56,013 nt of DNA from Phoronis australis (GCA_002633005.1 NMRA01000077.1:208591-264603), one strand, 5' to 3'. Counted from the stretch's first letter, positions 31,745 to 44,010 are shown. Program-made: numbers and translations. Notes: generated by a model from the sequence alone, not told the origin.

Positions 31745-32905
31745 TTAGAGGTCGACTTGAAATGACCCGCCATTCTACTCTGCTCTTTGCCTTTCTGGTA
31801 CATTCTTGCAGTGATAGATTCGTCTAGTCATTGATGTCGCCCAGCCACATTCTGCGTTGTTTACCTGTTGCTCTCACCCCTTCTGTTTTCCTTCTAGTAT
31901 GTTCTTGCAGATGGTGTCATGCCTTTCAATGTGACCAGAGTATTTCAGTTTCCTTTTTTGGATTGTATTTAGGAGTGATGGTTTAATTTTGAGCAAGTTA
32001 CAAACATCTTTGTTCGTCTTTCTTTCTGTACAGCTGATTCTTGCCATCCGTCTGAATGTCCACATTTCAAAGGCCTCTATTTTTCTCCAGGTTTTTATTC
32101 ATTGTCCATGTCTCAGATCCGTAAAGCAGTACAGAATGTATGTAACATCTCACAAGTCTTATTCTAAGAGTGGAGGAGATGTTCTTTGATGTTAGCACTC
32201 CTGCCATAGAGATTAACCTTAATTTTGCCATTCCGATGCGTACCTTTATTTCTTCATCACTTCTGCCATCCTGTGTGACATGTTGACCTAGGTATTTAAA
32301 ATGCCCCACATGCTCCAGTCTTTTTTCATTGATCTCTATGTTTGCTTTGAGACCATCCTTTTTGATATTACCATCACTTTTGTTTTCTTAATGTTCATAT
32401 CCAGTCCCTTTTGCTGCTGCTTTTGTTAACGATGTTGACAAGTAGTTGTAGGTCCTGTTCATTATTGGCCATAAAGACTGTGTCATCTGCACATCTCAAA
32501 TTGTTTTTATCGTAATCTATTTTGCCCGGGGTACGCCACGAGCTATGTTGCAGAGTAAAACAAGAGGAGGATTGAGAATAATGTCATTTATTATGACGTA
32601 AATAGATAAAATTGAATAAGACTCTGCAAGATGCGCATGCGCATGGACATGTTTATATTTCTGCCACCAACAATGACACCCTTCAGATTGCTGCTCTCTC
32701 GGAATATGAATTCAGTGTAGATGTTAAAAAGATATGGTGACAAAACACAACCTTGTCTGACTTCTCTTTTGATTGACGTGTATGGAGAGAGCTCGTTCTG
32801 AATTCTGATGGCTGCTTTTTGGTGCCAGTACATGTTTGTTATAATTCGTATGTCTTTGCCATCAATACCGATCTTTTCTAGGCATTCTATCATCTTCAAA
32901 TTTCA
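31745..32905 (-). pseudogene. Dead LINE: reverse transcriptase and C-terminal domain
   Basis: Minus-strand frames in the expected order: RT fingers/palm with REVRQGCVLSPYLFNIYTE at 32720-32790, catalytic core CADD in place of YADD at 32482-32493, then FKYLGQHVTQDGRSDEEIK (about 32250-32300) and YGSETWT, then RRMARISCTERKTNKDV and LKYSGHIERHD (31880-32065). A stop-containing ...DINDxTNLSLQECTRKAK tail runs to about 31745. This order is that of endonuclease-type non-LTR retrotransposons annotated in many marine animals. It is 5' truncated near 32905, has several stops and is split by a 140-bp insertion. It is inactive. Confidence 0.85.
32511..32650. mobile_element. 140-bp insertion within LINE reverse transcriptase
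   Basis: The RT sequence stops after GGRNIN and resumes at NLRCADD exactly where these are contiguous in the family. The insert is flanked by GTTTTTAT (32503-32510) and GTTTATAT (32651-32658), a possible 8-bp target duplication with one change. It contains an inverted pair TTGCAGAGT/ACTCTGCAA. A related sequence (CACGAG.TA.GTTGCAGAGTAAA) occurs at 43921-44010, so it is a dispersed family. Confidence 0.6.
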
Positions 32906-34484
32906 GGGAGGTATAAAAAGTAGACGGAGAGGTCAGTGAGTGTAGTATGGTATTTGGTGTCGCTTGAGGTGGATATGAATCCAATGGTAAAATTTCAGCC
33001 AATTCTGTGACGGGCCATGATAATTTTTTGATTCGATAGGTTCTCTCGGAAATTGCTACTTAGCTTAGCCCGAGTTTCAGTTTGACTAAGACATTTTTTG
33101 TTCTCAGCCACTGTTAATGAAACGTGTCCCAGGTCAACAGACACATACTAATTTACAAAAAGTCAAAATGACGTCACACTAATATGCCCATAATGTTTTT
33201 CCAATGAAAACGGAAGAGCGCTCACGTGCTCGTGCCGAGTGTCGCATCTCGCAAATACGCGCGACTAATGAGAATTTCGTACGACAGTCTGCAGCTCCGT
33301 TAAGACGTTTAAGCATTATCATGCTTGTGTGCACAGAACGCATTTTCAAGCTAGAACATTCTGGCTAAAACGTGCAAGCTAAAGCGTTTTAATTTGAAGG
33401 TCGTGTGACTACTAGAGAAACTCATAAAGGGTTGGCTTACCGAATAGAGTGAACACAGCTATAGTCTTTTGTAAATAGAACTTATTCTGAACTCAGTCAA
33501 AATCTTGAGACTTTTCAGTGGTAGTAATGTTAATGTGGTGTGCCTTTGCTGTGTATCGTGTTCCCTGAATTACATGAATCTCATCTGGGTTGAGCAAAAT
33601 ATTCTGTAACGACTGAAAACAATAAAGAAAAATGAGTTGTGGAAACCACTTTGCAGTATAGCGAAAACCTGTAGTATTCAGGTCTGACTATTGATAATCA
33701 TAATCAAGATAGCAAATTAGTTGACCGATATTCTCGTCGAATAAAAGAGCCTGTGAGTTCGTTTCCTTCACTTCCGGCGGGAGACCTCGAGAGGTATGTA
33801 AAACGTAATTTCTTCTCTTAAGCAGACTCAAATTAAACTGAGGTCCGTTCAGTAGGTCAACAAACTAAGACCACAGCTCAAGTGGCTGATCTCGACGCAA
33901 CCGCTAGTCTGGTTCAATAAAAGCCCTTGTTTCCCGTCTTGCACACTTGGAAAAATACATAACTGACAGAAAATATATTTAATGGGTTTCTCAAGGATAA
34001 AAATATTAAAGAAGTCACGTCTTTGTGACTTGCTAGGACCACCGGAAGTATTGAAATGCCAAAAAGTATCAAAAAATTGGACTGCATTTTTCACTCCAAA
34101 ATTACCAATTCACGACTACCCTGGTCTTGCGCTGTACATTCCAGGAAAAAAGGTTAAAATATGTAAGCACCAACCACATTTTTACAATTTCCATTCATCT
34201 GAAGGGTGTCTGTATTCTCAGCTACTGAACAAGGGGTGCTCTGAAAATGCTTGAACCTCCGGATCTAGGTAGAATAGAGCAGAGTTCACGAATTTGCCCC
34301 CGCTCCACATTTTTGAGTAGCTACAACTGCCCGAGCCCTGGTCTTAGACTGTAAGGACAATACTCGTAATTGAAAATTAGTGAAGTCACGTGCATCACTT
34401 GTGATGCATGCTTTTCTGATTTACATGTGTACTAAGGGGCACAGAACGGTTCTCACTGGGTTTTTCATCGCAAAACACACATCA
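32906..34484. other. Intergenic, no gene recognised
   Basis: Frames at 33849-34254 on both strands overlap and show no domain. A CRE-like TGACGTCA lies at 33169-33176. Confidence 0.4.
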
Positions 34485-34710
34485 CTAGATATTTATTATT
34501 ATTTATTATTGTGATATTTAAAATGAGGGTGGCCTCTTCAGTGATAGCACTGCTTTCCAATAGGGCCCTCAACAAGAAAAACAGTAATATAATACAATGA
34601 AGTAATAAAACAACAATGAAATATACGTAACAAAGATGCAATTAAAACAGGTAAGGTTAAGAATTAAGACAATAACTAAATGACAAATAATAGTAAAAAT
34701 TTAACTAAGA
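34485..34710 (-). mobile_element. LINE 3' end (CR1-like tail)
   Basis: On the minus strand a T-rich 3' UTR passes into TTGAGGGCCCTATTGGAAA, a short conserved block and a terminal (AATAAT/AATAAAT)n run, the usual ending of CR1-like LINEs in marine invertebrates. No coding part is attached, as expected for 5' truncation. Confidence 0.45.
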
Positions 34711-37700
34711 CAGATGAAATGAATTAAGAGATGACTCTAGACAATGAGAGTATTTACACCTTTTCTTCACTCTATCGAAAATCGAATGCAAAGAATGACA
34801 TGTTTTCAGTCAATCCAAATCAAAAGCCCTATAAATGAGCACAGAAACTTACTGTGTCTTATATTCTTGACCCTTTCATTCCCATTGAGAAGCAAGGTAG
34901 GCTAAGCAAACAAAGGGCAAGAAACAAAAATGACACTTTTCACCCCAACGCCACCACTTCCCTTCCGATGCACGACATAAACCAACATTAGATTCTAAAA
35001 GCACAGCTAATCTCCTATCAATTCGAAAATGTGGTCCAAAAGTACTGTCAACCAACTAGTTTTTATAGTTCTGGCTTGTTTGAGGACTATTTGAAATCGC
35101 AGCCAATTTCTCAGTCGCTACCCAACAATGCACAATTGCAACAGTGGGTAGCCATCTTGAAGAAGAGTGCAGCTACAGCCGAGCAAGTGGTCTTTTTTCA
35201 TTTTCAACATGTTCAAAAAGATAAACAAACTACATTTACTGCGCTTACATACAATACTTACTTAAAAACAGCCCCCAAGCCTGGACTACCGTAGATTTTG
35301 ATACTTTGGGTATGCAAATTGGCCGCAACCGAGGCCGCAGACTAACTGATCAGCGCCACCTTACGTTTAGCCGTTAGTGGCCATGGCGTAATGTTTACTC
35401 TCATTCTAAACATGGTGTAAAGTTGAAATGACCACGGAAATCGTGAAACTTTTTTGATATTTTTAATAACACTTAAAAGTTTGATGTATTTTTGGAGTGG
35501 TAAGCATTCACATTATCTTTAGGGGTTCTGTAAATTAGTGGCTTGTGAAACCATATTTCCAGTAAGTATTTTGTGCACGTGCCCATTTTGCTAAATTCAA
35601 ACCGAAAAGACAAGGTCTGTTTCACAAAAAGTGACTTGAGATTTAACACAGAAATTTGCTCTTACGCTTCACAAAACTATTTATAAGAAATTAAAACTCA
35701 TCTCAGTATCTGAGAATATACTCATGACTGCTACATACTGAAAACAATTGTGCAAACTATTCCCAGGCATGACTAAACTTTTATTTGGTTATTGTGAAGT
35801 GGTAGAGTAAGACCAAATTTCTGTCTTGAGTCTGACGTCACATTTCATGAAACAAATCCCAGACTATATATTTAGATTTTGGGCTTATTGGTTACTTCAG
35901 AATGAGACGTAACAAATAATAGTTGAAAGTTAAAGGAGGCTAAAGATTCACTGTAAACGACCAATTGCATCATGTAGACGGGAGATGGGACTTTTAATGG
36001 TGTAGACAGAACATTGATTCGTAAACTTCAGTTGTAACTTCACCTGTTTTAGACGTTTTTTTCAAACTGGCAAAAACCATGTAAAGCTGTTTGAAGGTCA
36101 CAGGAGAGATTTGACAGAATCTTAGTTCTAGGTTCATAATTTCTTACAAGATTAGCTTCTATTTGTCAAAAAATCGTTTATGACTCAATCGATTTTCTTA
36201 GATAAAAAACATGTAAATCGGAAACCAATGAAACTCTGTATGTTATCAGAAGAAACACCTAGGGAAGTTAGTGGTGACACAACATAAAATCTGAAATCAA
36301 ATCTAGCATGCTTTTGGGTTAACTGCAGGTTGTTACGTTGCAAGGCTTTTTTCAGATCCGTAATTCATTATAAGCCTATATATTTTAAGCCTTACGCGCA
36401 GATATCTGACCAGCAAGTGGAAGAGCAAGAGAGACGGGATATCCCACGAGGTGCTTAGGAGATCTCAACCAAGTGTTTTTCAGAATCATTTGAGTCATGG
36501 TGTAACAAAGTTAGCCAAATTTTTAATTTTTCTCGAAACTCTAGGATTCCATCCTTGCGATGGCGGTTTGGGTTTTCTAATACAATCGTTCATTATTTGG
36601 ATGTTTGGATCACCTATCTTCATACTCTTATACTTCAAATGAAAATCTTAGTTGGTTTTCTCGACCAATTTTAAATTTTGTCTGAATAATGTCCCACGTG
36701 AATAGTTGACAATGTCGGATTCTTTGGGATCCAGGGAATAATTGCCGGAGATATGGCACCAAGAGAGGACTCGTTTGAAAGAGCGATCCTTAATGGAATC
36801 AATAAGAAATTGGAAAATAATGAAATGTAGTTTAATCACTAGGTGACCCTACAACAAGTGACTTTCTTGTAACACAATATATTGTAAGATTTCACAAATA
36901 CAGGATACAGGATAAGGGAGGTAATTGAATCCTCCGGAAAAATCCACAAAAGACATAAAAGAAGACATGAAATGGTTGGGCATGGATGCCATCAGGATCA
37001 TAATTTCAACAAACAAAATGGGTGATGCCAGCGTCAGGGCCCATCTGCGTCAAGTTCTTAATTTACAATAACTAATTTGTAATTTCAAAAAACGAAAAAA
37101 GGAAAGCTACAGATGTCTCCATTATCCCTTGCTGGAAAAGGATCCCTGTAAAAATAATTTTGCATTCCGTAAAGATTATTTTCCTGAATTACGGGAAATT
37201 TTAATCAAGGAAAAATGTGCTTAAATAATTTCGCAATTTTTTGCGATTTTTTTTGTTTATTGAAAGCATGCTTTCTAAAATTGAAAATGGAATCTATTGA
37301 CATAAACATCAAAACCAGGACCTCCAAATGATAATTACAGAACCGGTAGTTGATAAATGTTCTACAGCAGCGTGACTGGCGTTGGTATTTGGATGGGTCT
37401 GACCTCTGTGGCGCCAGATGGGCAATGTTGTTTCTTTGCATCCACAGCTGCATCTCCTAAACGCCTTGCAGGATCTTGTGAAATATGGCAAAGTTATTCC
37501 TATGAGACAATGAGGCCTTCCCATTTTTAGACGGGTTTGACCTATTCCGCGCCACCTAGTGGTCATGTTTTGATATTAATAAACACCGTTTCCAGAAGCA
37601 TAACGTTAGCGGTGTACTTGTTGCCGCATTCCAACACTTTGTGTTTCTCTTGCTTGAAAAAGTGAGCAAGTTAAAAAAATACTGCACCACCTGCTGGATT

Positions 37701-38165
37701 TTCAAACCAAGCACAGACCAGCCCCAAATATGCTTTCCTTTGGCCTTACATGAGACTCTCACCCGTATGTTTTATCTCGCACAACATACATTGAACATTG
37801 TGCATCGATTTCTACTGTTTGATAATATCCTGTCACCAGCTGGCCTTTGAATACTGTGTTACGCAACTAGATTCCTAACACCAGTTCCTTTGTGCTATCG
37901 GATATTATGTTGCAAATCATTTGCAAGCTAATGCTGAATTATTCATTATATTCACTTATGTGGTGGTCTGGTATAACGTCTGTGTTTGCCTTCCATCAAG
38001 ATTGCGTGGGACGCTAGAAAATGTCCAAATTCGGAACGCTTTTACAAAAAATGTTGATAGCATTTAGATGAAACTCTCAGATACCGTGCTTGATACACCT
38101 TTATCCAAAACTTTGACAGGATTTGTTATTAACATGTTCCGCTATCAAGAAATAGAATTTTTATG
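34711..38165. other. Long intergenic stretch, no gene recognised
   Basis: Frames up to 87 codons (35031-35294) lack recognisable domains. Frames at 37205-37762 on the minus strand overlap each other and show no family signature. Confidence 0.4.
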
Positions 38166-39607
38166 ATTTTTCTGAAAAGTCTCAATAGTTGCATAAAACG
38201 AAAACAAAGTGTTAATTTAATAAAAACATTCATATTTAACGAAATTTGACTGAAAAGACATGATCACCTGACCCAATTAATAGGAGACTGGTATAAAGTA
38301 AAAGAAATCAAATTAAACAGGCTTTTTTCTTTCAGAAAGTGTAAAATCTAAGAGTTTGTAGATATTTGCTAAAATCACAAACTTGCTTTAGGTAATATAA
38401 CTATTACCTTGGGACATAATGTTTCACAAAACTACCGAGACTAAATTTTTTTGACTCAGCTTTGCTACAGTCAAAAAAATCGACTCGCTGAATAGACGAA
38501 TTAACACTTATAAATGTTTGTGGTTCTTCTAGAGTAAGTATGAAGCAGATGAGTATCCAGTGAATTTCTTGGCAAATCAAAGGTTTGGTGGCGCTGTTAG
38601 AACTTGTCGCTAGGTATGCACTTGACCGATTGTGTGCTAGAAGAGATAATTGTGGTCGTAACCAACGCGCCTGCTTAGCATGCATTAAGTACAACAAATG
38701 ACCATATTGAAAAGTAAAAGTTAGCCGTTTTCGAATTGTCAAAATCGAGGCATTATAAGAGAAAACAGCGAATAGAAATTCTTCAGCAGCGCGGCTAAGC
38801 CACGCGCGTTAAGTTGCGAATCGATTAGAACGGGTTGGTCACAGTCTGGCTTAAACTCGCTTAGGCGTTGGGGGTAATAAAACTCCAAATGTTAGCGTAG
38901 GAATTGTCTCCTGAAGTTCGTCGTTTTTTTATCCACCGAAGCAGTGCAACTATGGTTCTGATCTAATCCTGACCGAATTTGAAATCTCCACCTCACTGTC
39001 CAAAAAAACAACACGCTCTCGCGCATCATTTTAGTGAGTTTCTTTTTTCATGAGTTACTCTAACGTAACTAAGCTTTTTTGAACGAGATGTCTCGGCAAT
39101 TTAGCGACAATCACCTCTTTCGCGACCTTGATTTGACATAGTTTTCACTCATGCTCCGAAATAATGCCGTACTACTGCATCAGTTTTCCAGTTTTCAAAA
39201 AAATCACCACGCCTATTTTTGCCCTAACCTTAAGTTTGTTCATGAATTTCCTTATTTTTTCAAAACCAGGTTCATATAAGAAAAATCCAATAAGTTGTTC
39301 CTGTTGTCTGTGAAGTACACTACTTTACTTTCTTCCTCGTATAAATCGGGTTGGAAAACACACATCTCTATACAACAGGTCGCAGTTATCATCAAGTACG
39401 TTGTGTAACATACTGACGCATTTGTCATACACTTTGTAGGCTTATTAGAAATTTATCCTTAAGTTCACTCCAACGAACGCTGGCACTGATTAAATTTTCA
39501 ACGATTTTATAAGGAAGACATCTCCGCCTGTCTTTTGTCAGATGTTCACGTGGGTCATGTAGTGAATGTTTTAACCGTTTTGTGTTTCATATAAGAACAC
39601 GACAGGG
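38166..39607. repeat. Allelic duplicate, left copy (with 750-bp extra segment)
   Basis: 38166-38275 and 39026-39607 recur as 39609-39710 and 39711-40292 with a handful of substitutions over about 690 bp. The segment 38276-39025 is absent from the right copy. The left copy stops exactly at the N at 39608, which points to two haplotypes placed in series during assembly. No gene was recognised in either copy. Confidence 0.85.
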
Positions 39608-39608
39608 N

Positions 39609-40292
39609 AAAAGTCTCAACAGTTGCATAAAACGAAAACAAAGTGTTAATTTAATAAAAACATTCATATTTAACGAAATTTGACTGAAAAGACATGATCA
39701 CCTGACCCATCATTTTAGTGAGTTTCTTTTTTCATGAGTTACTCTAACGTAACTAAGCTTTTTTGAACGAGATGTCTCGGCAATTTAGCGACAATCACCT
39801 CTTTCGCGACCTTGATTTGACATATTTTTCACTCATGCTCCGAAATAATGCCGTACTACTGCATCAGTTTTCCAGTTTTCAAAAAAATCACCACGCCTAT
39901 TTTTGCCCTAACCTTAAGTTTGTTCATGAATTTGCTTATTTTTTCAAAACCAGGTTCATATAAGAAAAATCCAATAAGTTGTTCCTGTTGTCTGTGAAGT
40001 ACACTACTCTACTTTCTTCCTCGTATAAATCGGGTTGAAAAACACACATCTCTATACAACAGGTCGCAGTTATCATCAAGTACGTTGTGTAACATACTGA
40101 CGCATTTGTCATACACTTTGTAGGCTTATTAGAAATTTATCCTTAAGTTCACTCCAACGAACGCTGGCACTGATTAAATTTTCAACGATTTTATAAGGAA
40201 GACATCTCCGCCTGTCTTTTGTCAGATGTTCACGTGGGTCATGTAGTGAATGTTTTAACCGTTTTGTGTTTCATATAAGAACACGACAGGGA
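39609..40292. repeat. Allelic duplicate, right copy (750 bp deleted)
   Basis: Begins right after the N and joins CCTGACCCA directly to TCATTTTAGTG, bridging the segment seen only in the left copy, then runs on without break toward the GPCR gene. Differences such as ACATAGTTTTC/ACATATTTTTC and CTACTTTAC/CTACTCTAC are of allelic magnitude. Confidence 0.85.
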
Positions 40293-40546
40293 GCGGAGAT
40301 GGATCTTTTATCGTAAATTCACAAGAGACCACAAACGTCCTATAAGTAGGTGAGCCGATTTTTTCTTTCAAAGCAATTAAAGCTATGTAATTGCTCTGTT
40401 TTTTGCACACGCGCGCAATAGTTCTGGGTGAAAAGTATTGGAACGTTAGGACTAAACGGGGGTAAACAGCTAGTTAAAGCTCGGCAGCTATTAGGCAGCG
40501 ATTATGATGTCTATTTCATTCCCCTTAACAAATTGATTCCAATCAA

Positions 40547-40554
40547 TGACGTCA
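40547..40554. promoter_or_regulatory. Perfect CRE upstream of the GPCR gene
   Basis: TGACGTCA lies 188 bp before the first ATG of the receptor, directly next to an inverted-type CCAATC (40539-40544). The pair is a plausible cAMP-responsive promoter element for this gene. Confidence 0.4.
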
Positions 40555-40734
40555 GCGCATATGCAGTGATATTTCCAGCTAAACTCGTTGTACCCATTTA
40601 TACACTGAACACGCAATGCGTGATTCGCAGTTAAGGAAGCGGTAAGATACGTTATCAACAAGAGCTTCAGACAAAACGTTGGTAGCCGCCTGATATTTCG
40701 AGAATTCGATTGACAGCGTTTACGTCAGGTTTAC

Positions 40735-41730
40735 ATGTCATGGCGACTTGTTGAATTAGCAGCACCTGAATCGTTTTGTGTTGACAGAAGTAATATGGCT
40801 GTCCAATTCAACGGAACTTCGTCTTACTCCAGTGAGGTCAATACGACGGTGTTTATTGGCGTGCACACGGCGTTTTCTTACGTTTTCATCATCATCAATT
40901 CTACAGGATTAATTGCAAACGTGGTGTCAATAGCTATCTTGCTGTTGCTCAGATGCCGTAAAAATGCTGTGATATTTCTATCCAATCTAGCCGCAGCGGA
41001 TTTAACCTTGTCTGCTGCCCAGTTATTCAAGAATTTGTATATAAATCCCTCTTTGAACATAGAAACCGACAAAGCAGTATACGATATATTACTCATTGTT
41101 GGTAACGGCTCAGTGTTGACGGTCATGTTCGCGTCGTCTGCATTGTCGGTGGATCGGCTCATCGCGGTGGTGCTGCCTCTGAGATACAACCAGATTATGA
41201 CCAAGCGCCGGATCTACCTGATGGTGACGGTCTTGTGGTGTTTCTTCCTCGCTGCTTTCATCGTGACACCAACAGTGGTATATTTCGAAAATGAAGACGA
41301 ATGTTGCGAAGACTACCTCAAGTACGTTCGTATCTGCATTAACACTATAACGGTGTCTGTGTGTCTTATTCTCATTTACATTTATTCGCACATATTTAGC
41401 GAGATAAGACGTCATCATAGTTATCAACTGAACGCGTTTCAAGACAGTGGTACCAAAAAGGGTGCTGTGACGTCCCTGTTGATAGTCGGCTCGTTCGTTT
41501 TAAGCTGGCTACCTTTCACGTTGTTTGACATCATCTCTTTGTTTCACAATGACACCGTAACTGAAAATTATCCATCCTTCTTAGCAAGCTATGTGCTCTA
41601 CGCCATTGCGCTAGTGAACCCCTTACTAGACCCATTCATCTACGTCAGCAGGAGCGAAGAGATACAGACCATGCTGATCAGCAGGACGGGACGACTAAAA
41701 GGAGTTCTTTGTGGAAATAGAAATATCTGA
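40735..41730 (+). CDS. Intronless class A GPCR, MECA/melanocortin-like orphan
   Basis: 331 residues in one exon; ATG at 40735, with an alternative start at Met21 (40795) that also leaves two N-glycosylation sequons (N26, N36) in the extracellular N-terminus. Seven hydrophobic segments are visible: TM1 46-72 (N62), TM2 79-101 (LAAADL, D89), TM3 116-142 (DRL in place of DRY), TM4 160-183 (W168), TM5 196-220, TM6 243-270 (SWLP), TM7 281-303 (NPLLDPFIY). There is no Cys at 3.25 and no Pro in TM5; two Cys (190-191) lie in ECL2. These absences plus the DPxIY form of TM7 and the following SRSEE are typical of melanocortin, cannabinoid and lysophospholipid receptors. Cys326 could be palmitoylated. 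It sits in the plasma membrane and probably signals through G proteins; ligand unknown. Confidence 0.92.
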   Translation: MSWRLVELAAPESFCVDRSNMAVQFNGTSSYSSEVNTTVFIGVHTAFSYVFIIINSTGLIANVVSIAILLLLRCRKNAVIFLSNLAAADLTLSAAQLFKNLYINPSLNIETDKAVYDILLIVGNGSVLTVMFASSALSVDRLIAVVLPLRYNQIMTKRRIYLMVTVLWCFFLAAFIVTPTVVYFENEDECCEDYLKYVRICINTITVSVCLILIYIYSHIFSEIRRHHSYQLNAFQDSGTKKGAVTSLLIVGSFVLSWLPFTLFDIISLFHNDTVTENYPSFLASYVLYAIALVNPLLDPFIYVSRSEEIQTMLISRTGRLKGVLCGNRNI

Positions 41731-41776
41731 TTCATTAAGCGACTGTGAACTTCTTAGAAATGGATAGTGAACGAAG

Positions 41777-41782
41777 AATAAA
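41777..41782 (+). terminator. Polyadenylation signal of the GPCR gene
   Basis: AATAAA occurs 46 bp after the receptor stop codon, giving a very short 3' UTR if used. Confidence 0.55.
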
Positions 41783-42312
41783 CATTTATTAACACAGCAA
41801 TTTTGACGTGTTGAATAACTGAAAATAACCATTTTCCAATATAGTATATAATAGCGGCGAGGTAATAGCTTAATGGCGATAGAGTATGCATACTTAGGAA
41901 ACAACATTCAGCGTCACTTGCAGTTATATATTTAAGTAGTGGAATTTCACAGTGTTTGCATAAATTCTTTGTCCTCATCCTGTAGGCAAATTGCCGTAGG
42001 TGTGCAGTGGGGTGTTCAAATGATTCGCGCAAAAATCTAAAATGACAAAGTGTCCTTGAATGAAAGAAGTTACGTTTGTCTTTGTGAACCTAGCGGGCGT
42101 TTTGCTCACCAAAATTTGAAATTTGCTCACCCGAAAGCCCGGCGCTTTCGTGCTCTCGCAATGCGAAGAGTTATGTGTTGAATGTTTGCTATTAACAGAG
42201 ACCGTATAGAGAAAGACCTATTTCGCAACTATAAGTCAATGGTCCGTCAGCGGTGGACATAGTTATGTCATGGACGGGAGCGCTCCAAACGGCACGTGAG
42301 ACAAAGGCAAAT
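41783..42312. other. No gene recognised
   Basis: Overlapping short frames only. The CpG-containing stretch at 42100-42320 precedes the ATGGCGGC at 42313. Confidence 0.4.
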
Positions 42313-42441
42313 ATGGCGGCTCCGAGATATTTGCCCTGCGTACGGCTGCAGCAATCACAGTCAGTTGAAAAATCGCAAATTACACTTCTTTCCCCACGAT
42401 GGATGGTATCTGCGATTGAAACAAAGTGTTTTTTTGCGTAA
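42313..42441 (+). CDS. Possible small 5' exon with ATGGCGGC start
   Basis: ATG in AAATATGGCGGCTCC opens a 42-codon frame (MAAPRYLPCVRLQQSQ...) ending at TAA. Context and locally higher G+C resemble an animal 5' end with a YY1-type initiator. Neither a splice donor nor a homologous protein was recognised. Confidence 0.2.
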   Translation: MAAPRYLPCVRLQQSQSVEKSQITLLSPRWMVSAIETKCFFA

Positions 42442-42549
42442 AGTTGTTGCCAGTCAACCAATTGTGTGGGTAGGATGACTTGACATTGTCTTACAACTCT
42501 TATCTTCATTCCATCGCTTATGCACAATTTTCGTACATGTTTTGCATAA

Positions 42550-43920
42550 TTTGGGGCACTACTGATTAGTTGATCCTAAGCGCATTGATGCATCTGTGGT
42601 TGGATCTCAATTTCAGTTTCTTTCAATTCACTTTAAGTCTTAATACAATCAAATCCAAAAGACTTGTTTACTATTATTTTTACTTTTGATCATTATTACT
42701 ATTTATTCGTTGTTATTTATTTACTCTTACTTAATTAAAATATTTTCTGTCGTCGCAACACTGAATATCCTGTCTGTCGTCCGTCGTTAATCTAATTATA
42801 TTGCACGAAAGTAATGGACACCCCTAGAAGCATACTGTTTACGGTGCAGTACTGGGCGCATTGCGTTGAATCCTTTTTTTAAGAAATTCAATTGGGAAGC
42901 TCATCCTTTGGGGAACTTGGCTGTGAAAACCCCACTCATCAGGTCGGCACGTCCTGTATGCGCCTTCATTGGAAGTACCTCCAGAACCAATTCTGAAATG
43001 GCGAATTTTCCTTTCAAATTCTCACATATAGGGGTTAAAGATCTCTTTTCCTTTTCTTCGCATCTTATCTGACAATAATTCTCCCTGGCTTTATTATTGC
43101 CATCAAAAACAATTAAAAATCTCTTCAGCCGGGGTTCTTTGGTTTTGAAGCAGCCATGATAGAAATTATGTTTTATGCATACAGAATGGTCTAGAAAATT
43201 GTTTCATGTCTTCGACGTCATTCAGTAATTAGAACCAATGAATTATGTGTACTTTCCTTCTAGAAGGAGTGACTGAACCTGAACGGTAAACTTGATTAAT
43301 TGTCATAACCACCGAAAGCACATTGTATACGAGACCCATGATAACTAATGTTCCAGTGCATGTTTGTAATTTAGTATAGTTCCTGGTTCCCAGAGGGATA
43401 AATGATTTTGTGCAGTCAATAAAGGAATTCGCTTAGTAGCGCTTGTGTTCGGTATCATCATGCGTAGCAATTACTCTCGAGCGGGGTATAGACAATTGGA
43501 GAGACAGCAGTTACGGTTTTAATTTTGTGAATGACCTGTTGACAAGCAATTGTTTTCGTTTGTCATTGCTATTGTTCGACGTAAATACCGTAGTCAATTA
43601 GAGTCCAAGAGTACATGCAAGTAAATTATTTTGCACTGAATTTGACATTCTTTGACATTATTTTGGAACAATATAGTGCATAACTAATTAGCCCAGAACA
43701 TCTTATCAGATCAATATCAGATTCATTGTTCCATTAATAGACATAATCAGTTTCAGTCATATTGGAATAAAATATCATGGTGTTAATTATGTATGAACGA
43801 GAAAATGTCAAATTAATGTTTACAGGTATTCCTGCTTGAAGATTATTCGCTTTTGTGTTTACGAGTCCAGTAACTGAGCAAATGTCATCACGCTAATTGA
43901 TGAAACTATTTATCAGAATC
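42550..43920. other. Intergenic, no gene recognised
   Basis: A+T-rich, short frames only. Confidence 0.4.
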
Positions 43921-44010
43921 TTATTTTGCATAGGTCATGCTACGAGTTACGTTGCAGAGTAAATCAGTAGCTGAGTGGTGGAAAAATATCATTTGTTAAT
44001 ACGTATATAG
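43921..44010. repeat. Second copy of the family inserted at 32511
   Basis: TACGAGTTACGTTGCAGAGTAA and the following A+T-rich region align loosely with 32518-32600, including the spacing to a TCATTTGTTAATACGTA.ATAGA block. The ends are not defined. Confidence 0.4.

Noticed and set aside
41110-41442. 110-codon minus-strand frame
   Set aside because: Antisense shadow of the GPCR coding sequence.
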